NCBI GenBank assembly: GCA_025353745.1
Contig: JANXOE010000187.1
Span: 1-41,408, forward strand
From: Hymenobacter sp.
Lineage (GTDB): Bacteria; Bacteroidota; Bacteroidia; Cytophagales; Hymenobacteraceae
Direction: 5' to 3'
DNA: 41,408 bases
Shown: in pieces, positions 34,779 to 41,408 of the stretch
How the letters are laid out: every line of letters starts with the position of its first letter
Position numbering within the stretch: position 1 is the first letter of the stretch
The notes under the pieces: generated by a model
Databases searched by the model: none
Told to the model about the DNA's origin: nothing
Seen by the model: the letters and a program-made list of their open reading frames with translations, nothing else
Position numbers and translations under genes: made by a program

Positions 34779-37628
34779 ATGCAGGAAACGCTTACCCGAA
34801 TTCTTTTTGCCACTTTTCTTTGTCTTGCAACGCTCGCCACGGCGGCGGCCCAGGGCACGGGCAGCATCAAAGGCACGTTCAAAGACGCCAAAACCCAGGA
34901 AGCCATCGTGGGCGGCACGGTGCGGCTGGAGCACACGGCCATTGCCGGGCCCACCGACGTGGAGGGCCGCTACGCGCTGGAAAAAGTGCCGGCCGGCGAG
35001 TATACTTTAATCGTATCGTCGGTTTCGTACAAGAACACCACCGTCCAGAAAGTCGTCGTGGCCGCGGGCAAGGCCACGGTGGTCGACGGCAAGCTGGCCT
35101 CCGACAACCAGCAGCTCAACGAGGTGGTGGTGAACGGGGTGCGGCGCACCAACACGGAGGTGTCCGTCATCTCGGAGATTCGGCGGGCCAACGTGGTGGT
35201 GAGCGGCGTCTCGTCGGAGCAAATCGTTAAAACCCAGGACCGCGACGCGGCCGAAGTGGTGCGGCGGATTCCGGGCGTGACGATCGTCGACAACCGCTTT
35301 ATTCAGATCCGGGGCCTGAGTGACCGCTACAACACGGTGTGGCTCAACGACGTGACGGCCCCCAGCTCGGAGACGGACCGCAAGTCGTTCTCGTTCGACA
35401 TCGTGCCCAGCTCCTTGATCGACCGCGTGCTGGTGTTCAAAGATCCGTCGCCGGAGCTGCCCGGCGACTTCGCCGGGGGCCTGGTAAAGGTGTACCTGCG
35501 CAAGCCCGTCTTCAACGAGCGCCAGCTGACGGTGAACTACTCGGCGGGCTACCGCGACGGCACGACGGGCAAGGACTTTTACTCCGACAAAACCCAGGCC
35601 GGCGACGCGTTCGGCTTCGGGGCCGTGAAGCGCGACCTGCCCAACGGCTTCCCGCAGCTCGGCACGGCGTACCAGCAGGCGGAGCGGGATTTTTACGCCA
35701 AGCAGCTCGACAACACCTTTGCGGTGTACCAGAACAAGGCCATGCCCGACGTGCGCTTCAACGCGGCGTACCTGGACCAGCTCAAGGTGGGGGCCCTGGC
35801 CATCGGCAGCGTCAGCTCGCTCAACTACACCAATACGTACACGCACTTCAACATCGGCCGCAACCTGTTCGACGGGGCGGGGCAGCGCACGGACCAGTTC
35901 CGCGACGACCAGTCGACGAACAACGTGCGCCTGGGGGCCCTCCAAAACTTCAGCCTCGTGCTCGCCGACGGCGGCCGGCTGGAGTTCCGCAACCTGTTCA
36001 GCCAGCAGGCGCGCAACCAGCAGGTGACGCGCCTGGGCCTGGACGACAACGACAACCTCACGCGCCGCAGCTACCTGGCCGGCTACCAGGGCCGCACCAC
36101 CTACACGGGCCAGCTGGCCGGCTCGCACCACTTCGACCACGACAAAACGCACTTCGACTGGGTGGGCGGCTACGGCTATTCGAGCCGCAACGAGCCGGAT
36201 TTGCGCCGCCTCTCGTACCAGGTGACGCCCGCCGCCGCCGGCACCCCGGAAGGGCAAACGGTGCTCACGCCGGCCGCCGGCCAGGTGGACGTGAACAACG
36301 CCGGCCGCCTCTACCAGCGCCTCAACGAGCGCATCTACACCCTCAACGCCAACCTGCGCCGCACCGCCGACGTGGCCGGGCGCAAGGTAGAAATCGGGGC
36401 CGGCACCTACCTCGAGTACCGCAAGCGCGACTTCCGCGCCCGGGCCCTCGGCTACTCGCTGAACGCCGGGGCCGCCGACGGGCTGCGCAACGAGGACGTG
36501 GGCAACATTTTCGCGCCGCAGAACATCGGCCCGAACGGGTTCCGGGTGGACGAAGACCTGAACTCGACGTACCAATACGCGGCGCATAACGAGCTGGAAG
36601 CTGCCTACTTGTCGGCCACCATTCCGTTCACCGAGCAGCTCAAGCTCGTGACCGGGGCCCGCTTCGAGCGCAACGTGCAGTCCATCGCCACGGGCCTCAA
36701 CGGCAAGCCGGTGCGGCAGGACGTGACCACGAATTTCGTGCTGCCCTCGGCCAACCTGAGCTACAATTTCAGCGAGAAAAGCCTGGTGCGCGCCGGCTAT
36801 GGCCGCAGCCTCAACCGCCCCGAGTTCCGCGAGGCCGCCCCGTTTTTCTACTACGATTTTGACTTCAACGTGCTGAACTACGGCTCGCTGTACATCAACC
36901 CGGACCGCCCGCTGAAGGTGGCCACCATCGACAACTTCGACGTGCGCTACGAGTGGTACCCCAGCGCCGGCGAGCTGGTGCACGTGGGGGCCTTCTACAA
37001 GAATTTTCAGAACCCCATCGAGAACGTGGTGGTGCTGACCTCGAACCTGGCCTACACCTTCGCCAACGCGCCCAGCGCCTACGCCTACGGCGTGGAGCTG
37101 GACCTGAAAAAGAGCCTGAATTTCCTCGACGATGCCTTCAACACCTCGGGGCTGAAAAACCTGTCGGCGGTGTTCAACGCCTCGCTCATCAAAAGCCGGG
37201 TGACGCTAAGCGACGACTACGTGGCCTGGAACACGACGCGCGCCCTGCAAGGCCAGTCGCCCTACGTGTTCAACGGCGGCTTGTATTACCAGACGCCCAA
37301 CAACAGCTGGCAGGCGACGGCCCTCTACAACGTGTTCGGGCCCCGCATCCTGTTCGCGGGCAGCGACCAGTACCCCGACGTGGTGGAGCTGCCGCGCCAC
37401 ACCGTGGACCTGTCGCTGACCAAGTCGGTGTCGCCGCGCGTTTCGCTGAACGCCGGCGTGCAGGACCTGCTCAACCAGCGGGTGAACCTGGTGCAGGACT
37501 TCAACCGCGACCAGAAGTACGAGGCCAGCGACCCTTCGCTGACCAGCTACCGCCGGGGCACCTACTACACGCTGGGGCTGCGCCTCAGCCTGGAGCCCCG
37601 CGCCACCCCTGCCACGCCGCTTCCCTGA
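34779..37628 (+). CDS. TonB-dependent receptor with carboxypeptidase-like regulatory N-domain
   Basis: Signal peptide; GSIKGTFKDAKTQEAIVGGTVRLEHTAIAGPTDVEGRYALEKVPAGEYTLIVSSVSY; plug DRDAAEVVRRIPGVTIVDNRFIQIRGLSDRYNTVWLNDVTAPSSE; C-terminal barrel. Confidence 0.95.
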   Translation: MQETLTRILFATFLCLATLATAAAQGTGSIKGTFKDAKTQEAIVGGTVRLEHTAIAGPTDVEGRYALEKVPAGEYTLIVSSVSYKNTTVQKVVVAAGKATVVDGKLASDNQQLNEVVVNGVRRTNTEVSVISEIRRANVVVSGVSSEQIVKTQDRDAAEVVRRIPGVTIVDNRFIQIRGLSDRYNTVWLNDVTAPSSETDRKSFSFDIVPSSLIDRVLVFKDPSPELPGDFAGGLVKVYLRKPVFNERQLTVNYSAGYRDGTTGKDFYSDKTQAGDAFGFGAVKRDLPNGFPQLGTAYQQAERDFYAKQLDNTFAVYQNKAMPDVRFNAAYLDQLKVGALAIGSVSSLNYTNTYTHFNIGRNLFDGAGQRTDQFRDDQSTNNVRLGALQNFSLVLADGGRLEFRNLFSQQARNQQVTRLGLDDNDNLTRRSYLAGYQGRTTYTGQLAGSHHFDHDKTHFDWVGGYGYSSRNEPDLRRLSYQVTPAAAGTPEGQTVLTPAAGQVDVNNAGRLYQRLNERIYTLNANLRRTADVAGRKVEIGAGTYLEYRKRDFRARALGYSLNAGAADGLRNEDVGNIFAPQNIGPNGFRVDEDLNSTYQYAAHNELEAAYLSATIPFTEQLKLVTGARFERNVQSIATGLNGKPVRQDVTTNFVLPSANLSYNFSEKSLVRAGYGRSLNRPEFREAAPFFYYDFDFNVLNYGSLYINPDRPLKVATIDNFDVRYEWYPSAGELVHVGAFYKNFQNPIENVVVLTSNLAYTFANAPSAYAYGVELDLKKSLNFLDDAFNTSGLKNLSAVFNASLIKSRVTLSDDYVAWNTTRALQGQSPYVFNGGLYYQTPNNSWQATALYNVFGPRILFAGSDQYPDVVELPRHTVDLSLTKSVSPRVSLNAGVQDLLNQRVNLVQDFNRDQKYEASDPSLTSYRRGTYYTLGLRLSLEPRATPATPLP

Positions 37629-37685
37629 TTTTTCCTTTTTCTCATTTTCACCCCCGAACACCGCTCCGTTTCACTTCACCCCTGC

Positions 37686-39206
37686 ATGAAAAAAAACCAA
37701 CTCTCCCTGGCACTCGCCGCGGCCCTGATGCTGGGCCTGGCTTCCTGCGACAAGAAGGACACCACCCCCGCCCCGGCACCCACGCCGACGCCCACCCCGA
37801 CGCCGACCCCGACGCCCACCCCCGGGCAGAACATCACGGTGGACGCGCCCATCACGGCCAACACGACCTGGTCGGCGGCCAACAAGTACTTGCTGAAAGG
37901 CTACGTGTACGTGCGCTCCGGGGCCACGCTGACCATTGAGGCCGGCACCGTCATCAAGGGCGACAAGGACACCAAGGGGGCCCTGATCGTGGAGCCGGGC
38001 GCGAAGCTCATCGCCATCGGCACGGTGGCCAAGCCGATTGTTTTCACCTCAAACCAGCCCAAGGGCGCGCGCAACTACGGCGACTGGGGCGGCGTTATCC
38101 TGGCCGGCAACGCGCCGGTGAACGCGCTGACTGGCACCACGAAGCCCCAGGTTGAGGGCGGCCCCACCACCACCTACGGCGGCGGCGACGCGGCCGATAA
38201 CTCGGGCACGATGCAGTACGTGCGCATTGAGTTCGGCGGCGTGGCGTTCTCGCCCAACAACGAAGTGAACGGCCTCACGCTGTGCGGCGTGGGCAACGGC
38301 ACCACGCTCGACCACATCCAGGTGTCGTACTCCGGCGACGACTCGTTCGAGTGGTTCGGCGGCACGGTGAACGCCAAGTACCTGGTGGCGCACCGCGGCT
38401 TCGACGACGACTTCGACACCGACAACGGCTTCTCGGGCAAGGTGCAGTTCGCCGTGTCATTGCGCGACCCGCAGCAGGCCGACCAGTCGGGCTCCAAGGC
38501 GTTTGAGTCGGACAACGACAAGGACGCCTCGACCAAAACGCCCCAGACCCAGGCCGTGTTCTCCAACGTCACCGCGGTGGGGCCCATCCTGAACCCGTCG
38601 GCCCCCAGCTACAGCCCCCAGTACACGGCCGGGGCCCACATCCGCCGCAACTCGGCCCAGAGCATCATGAACTCCGTGATCATGGGCTTCCCAACGGGCG
38701 TGCTCGTCGACGGCGGCCTGACGGCGGCCAGCATCGGCGCGGGCAACACCCACTTCAAAAACAACATCGTGGCCGGCTCCCTCACGGGCTCCAACTCCGT
38801 GGGCGGGCAGCGCAGCGTCATCTACTTCGGCCCCGCCAACGGCCCCGGCAGCCTGACGCCGAACAGCGCGATGGGCACCGACTCCTCGGACTGGGGCGCC
38901 GCCGTCGGCCCGCTGACCTGGCTGAAGGCCAACGCCAACAAGCGCCTCGCCACCTCCGACAACGTACAGCTGCTGAACCCTTTCAGCCTGACCGCGCCCA
39001 GCTTCATTCCGCGCAGCGCGTCGCCCATCGTGACCGTGGCCCCGGCAACGGCCCCGGTGACGCCGGCCGATTTCACGGACTCCAAGCTGACCGATGCCTT
39101 CTTCACGAAGGTGAACTACATCGGGGCCTTCTCCGGCTCGGGCGCTTCGGCCGACAACTGGCTGGCCGGCTGGACCAACTTCGACCCCCAGAACACCGAT
39201 TACTAA
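37686..39206 (+). CDS. Lipoprotein with PT-repeat linker and beta-helix-like domain, paired with the TonB receptor
   Basis: Lipobox MLGLASCDKKD; PAPAPTPTPTPTPTPTPTPG linker; LLKGYVYVRSGATLTIEAGTVIKGDKDTKGALIVEPGAKLIAIGTVAKPIVFTSNQPKGARNYGDWGGVILAGNAP. Confidence 0.88.
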   Translation: MKKNQLSLALAAALMLGLASCDKKDTTPAPAPTPTPTPTPTPTPTPGQNITVDAPITANTTWSAANKYLLKGYVYVRSGATLTIEAGTVIKGDKDTKGALIVEPGAKLIAIGTVAKPIVFTSNQPKGARNYGDWGGVILAGNAPVNALTGTTKPQVEGGPTTTYGGGDAADNSGTMQYVRIEFGGVAFSPNNEVNGLTLCGVGNGTTLDHIQVSYSGDDSFEWFGGTVNAKYLVAHRGFDDDFDTDNGFSGKVQFAVSLRDPQQADQSGSKAFESDNDKDASTKTPQTQAVFSNVTAVGPILNPSAPSYSPQYTAGAHIRRNSAQSIMNSVIMGFPTGVLVDGGLTAASIGAGNTHFKNNIVAGSLTGSNSVGGQRSVIYFGPANGPGSLTPNSAMGTDSSDWGAAVGPLTWLKANANKRLATSDNVQLLNPFSLTAPSFIPRSASPIVTVAPATAPVTPADFTDSKLTDAFFTKVNYIGAFSGSGASADNWLAGWTNFDPQNTDY

Positions 39207-39244
39207 CCGGCCGTATTTGATTTAACAGCGTGATGCCGTCAGAG

Positions 39245-39280
39245 ACCAGGGCTGTTTTACAGTCCTGGTTTTCTGTTTTA
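39245..39280 (+). terminator. Stem-loop terminator downstream of the TonB receptor/lipoprotein pair
   Basis: ACCAGGgCTGT-ttt-ACAGtCCTGGT followed by TTTCTGTTTT. Confidence 0.75.
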
Positions 39281-39326
39281 GTCCGGGCCCGGGGCCCTCT
39301 CCTTCGCCACCAATCCTTCGCTTTCC

Positions 39327-40340
39327 TTGCCTGCTGTTCCACATTCCGAGCCGGTGGCCCTGCTGGAGCGGGTGCGCCAGCGCATCCAGCGCACGCTGGC
39401 CACCCGCGTCACCGCGTACCCGATAGCGGCGGCTTCGGCGGGCGGCGAGGCGCAGGTCTGGCGCATCGGCCCGACCGTTCGTTTCACGACCATCGCGCCG
39501 GCCCGGGCCCCCTCGGGCGACGCGCCGGCCCCGCTGCCGGGCGGCCGGGCGGAGGTGGAGGGCCCCGTGGTGACCGTGTACGACTACGTGCCGGCCGAGC
39601 TGGGCGAGCGGCTGCGGGCGCAAGGCATTTGCTACGCCGACGCGGCGGGCAACGCGTGGGTGCGGCACCCCGAGCTGCTCATCGCCGTGCAGGGCTGCGC
39701 CCGGCCCAGGCCCGCGCCGGCCCAGCCCCGGCCCCGCCTGCCGGTCGAGCACCTGCAACTGCTGTTTCACGTGCTCGCGGCCCCCGCCATCGCCGCCTAT
39801 CCGGTGCCCGCCCTGGCCGCGCACACCGGCTTGCCGCCGGCGGTGGTCGTGGCCGTGCAGCAGAGCCTGGCCGCGCAGGGCCTTTGGCTGCCGGACCCCG
39901 CCGCCCGGCTGTCCGACCTGGCCGGGCACTGGCTGCGCCACTACCCCCGGCAGCTGCGCAACCGCCTCAACGCCCAGCGCTACCGCTGGGCCGACCCCGC
40001 GGCCCCGGGCAATTGGTTCGACCGGGCCCTGCCCGCCGACTGCCTCTGGAGCGGCGAAGCGGCGGCGCACCGGCTGCTGGCCAAGGCGGAGGCCCCGGCC
40101 GCGTTCACCCTCTACAGCCGCATCCCGCGCGCCAAGCTTTTGCAGCGCCTGGGGCTGGTGCCGCACCGGCAGGGCAACGTGGAAGTACTGAACACCTTCT
40201 TTTTAGCCACCGAATTTGCCGCTTCCAAGCCGGGGTGCGTGCCGCCTTTGCTCGTGTACGCCGACCTACTGGCCAGCCCCGCGCCCCGCTGCGAAGCGCT
40301 GGCGCGGGAGCTGCGCGCCCAGTACCTGGCCGACTGCTGA
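39327..40340 (+). CDS. AbiEi-family antitoxin-like protein (type IV TA-related), apparently orphan
   Basis: VTVYDYVPAELGERLRAQGICYADAAGNAWVRHPELLIAVQG, winged-helix-like LLFHVLAAPAIAAYPVPALAAHTGLPPAVVVAVQQSLAAQGLW, GNVEVLNTFFLATEFAASKPGCVPPLLVYADLLASPAPRCEALARELRAQYL. Confidence 0.72.
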   Translation: MPAVPHSEPVALLERVRQRIQRTLATRVTAYPIAAASAGGEAQVWRIGPTVRFTTIAPARAPSGDAPAPLPGGRAEVEGPVVTVYDYVPAELGERLRAQGICYADAAGNAWVRHPELLIAVQGCARPRPAPAQPRPRLPVEHLQLLFHVLAAPAIAAYPVPALAAHTGLPPAVVVAVQQSLAAQGLWLPDPAARLSDLAGHWLRHYPRQLRNRLNAQRYRWADPAAPGNWFDRALPADCLWSGEAAAHRLLAKAEAPAAFTLYSRIPRAKLLQRLGLVPHRQGNVEVLNTFFLATEFAASKPGCVPPLLVYADLLASPAPRCEALARELRAQYLADC

Positions 40341-40375
40341 AGGCAAAAAGCCGCCGCACCGGGGCCCGCCCCGGC

Positions 40376-40834
40376 TCAGGCCCCTTCCACCACGATGCGG
40401 TTTTGCTCGATGCCGAGCACCCGCACGGCGCGGCCCGCGTCCACGAACTCGCCCCGCGTCACGGCTTCGCGCCGCTCTTCGCCGAAGAGAACCGTGCCCG
40501 CCGGCCGCAGCGCCGACAGCGTGCGGCCCACCGTGCCGGCGGGCACGTCGGGGCGGCGCGCGTCGTGCATCGGGCCGGCGCTCACGGCGTGCAGGGCGGC
40601 GCGGGCCAGGTTTTTGGGGCGCAGGCCCAGGTAGAGCACCACGCCGGCGAGGGCCCCCGCGCCCGCCAGCGTGTAATGCCCGGCGGGCGTGCCCAGGTCG
40701 CGGTAGCCCAGCCACACGCCCACGGCCAGCAGCACAAACCCCGCGAAGCCCACCACCGTGGTCCCGGGGATGAACACCACCTCGGCCGCCAAAAACAGCA
40801 AGCCAAACAGCAAAAGCAGGGCAACGGTGAGCAT
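40376..40834 (-). CDS. NfeD-like membrane protein
   Basis: TM segments then C-terminal OB-like GTVGRTLSALRPAGTVLFGEERREAVTRGEFVDAGRAVRVLGIEQNRIVVE. Confidence 0.85.
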   Translation of the reverse strand: MLTVALLLLFGLLFLAAEVVFIPGTTVVGFAGFVLLAVGVWLGYRDLGTPAGHYTLAGAGALAGVVLYLGLRPKNLARAALHAVSAGPMHDARRPDVPAGTVGRTLSALRPAGTVLFGEERREAVTRGEFVDAGRAVRVLGIEQNRIVVEGA

Positions 40835-40901
40835 GGCAGGCGAAACGGACGTTAAGCGTTGGACGAGGAAAAGATACGCGCCGGCCGCCAGACGGCCGCC
40901 G

Positions 40902-41396
40902 CTACTGCCCCGCCCGGGGCCCCACCGCCGGGGCCGGCAGGTGCGGGGGCCGCGCGGGCCGGGGCCGCACCACGAAGGCGTTGAGCCGGCCCGCCGAGCT
41001 TTTCACGCCCACGATGTCGAGCAGGTCTTCGTAGTATTCGGCCACCTCAATCCGGTCGTCGGGGGCGCGGGTGAGGGGCGTGAGCTGCGCCAGGCTGTAA
41101 TCCAGGGCCTGAAAATACGCTTCCTCGGTGGGCAGGCCGGTGGCGATTTGCACGAAATCATCGGCCGACTCCGCCAAAATAAGGGCCACCTGCGGGCGGG
41201 TTTTGAAGGCCCGCAGCTCGTGGGTGAGCAGGGCGATGGTGCGCTTCATTTTCTCCAGCTTGCGCACGGCATCGGCGCGCGTCGGCAGCGGGGTGAAGGC
41301 CGGCACGGCCGTTGCCGCCGCCACGAGCAGCGCGGGGGGCCCGGCGTCGGGCCCGGCCGCTTGGGCAAAGCCGGCCAGGGGCCCCAGCAGCAACAC
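40902..41396 (-). CDS. Hypothetical secreted protein; start probably beyond the window edge
   Basis: Hydrophobic LLLGPLAGFAQA then ADAVRKLEKMKRTIALLTHELRAFKTRPQVALILAESADDFVQIATGLPTEEAYFQALDYSLAQL; frame open to window end. Confidence 0.55.
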   Translation of the reverse strand: MLLLGPLAGFAQAAGPDAGPPALLVAAATAVPAFTPLPTRADAVRKLEKMKRTIALLTHELRAFKTRPQVALILAESADDFVQIATGLPTEEAYFQALDYSLAQLTPLTRAPDDRIEVAEYYEDLLDIVGVKSSAGRLNAFVVRPRPARPPHLPAPAVGPRAGQ

Positions 41397-41408
41397 GCAG
41401 AAAAGTTG

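Noticed and set aside
35007-36983. 658-aa minus-strand ORF opposite the TonB receptor
   Set aside because: Shadow ORF; the plus strand encodes a full TonB-dependent receptor.

Overview
This 41.4 kb, GC-rich window looks chromosomal and Bacteroidota-like, most likely Hymenobacter or a close relative. That assignment rests on gene content, TAnnTTTG-type promoter boxes and Bacteroidota-style surface proteins; no database search was run. The content is mostly housekeeping: rpmA (C-terminal end), hemW, a BamA/TamA-like protein, Hsp20, a VF530-like protein, GH25 lysozyme, RlpA, cbpA-cbpM, a ZIP transporter, nadC, gpmI, prfA, thrA-thrB-thrC, katA/oxyR (divergent), an AzoR-like oxidoreductase, a GT39-like glycosyltransferase, a UbiA-like prenyltransferase, ppa, a PafA-like alkaline phosphatase, a HAD phosphatase, a TonB-dependent receptor with an adjacent beta-helix lipoprotein, an AbiEi-like orphan and an NfeD-like protein. 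No rRNA, tRNA, CRISPR array, IS element or prophage was recognised. The most unusual material is non-coding. (i) The ~545-bp thrA-thrB gap holds three copies of a ~60-bp hairpin repeat, followed by about five tandem copies of a 42-bp unit made of two alternating palindromes. (ii) A perfect 30-bp-arm inverted repeat follows thrC. (iii) Several other long dyads lie between genes. (iv) TAnnTTTG boxes sit exactly 4 nt upstream of four start codons, suggesting leaderless transcription. I found no clear multi-gene novel system. The repeat cluster inside the thr operon and the solitary AbiEi-like gene are the best leads.
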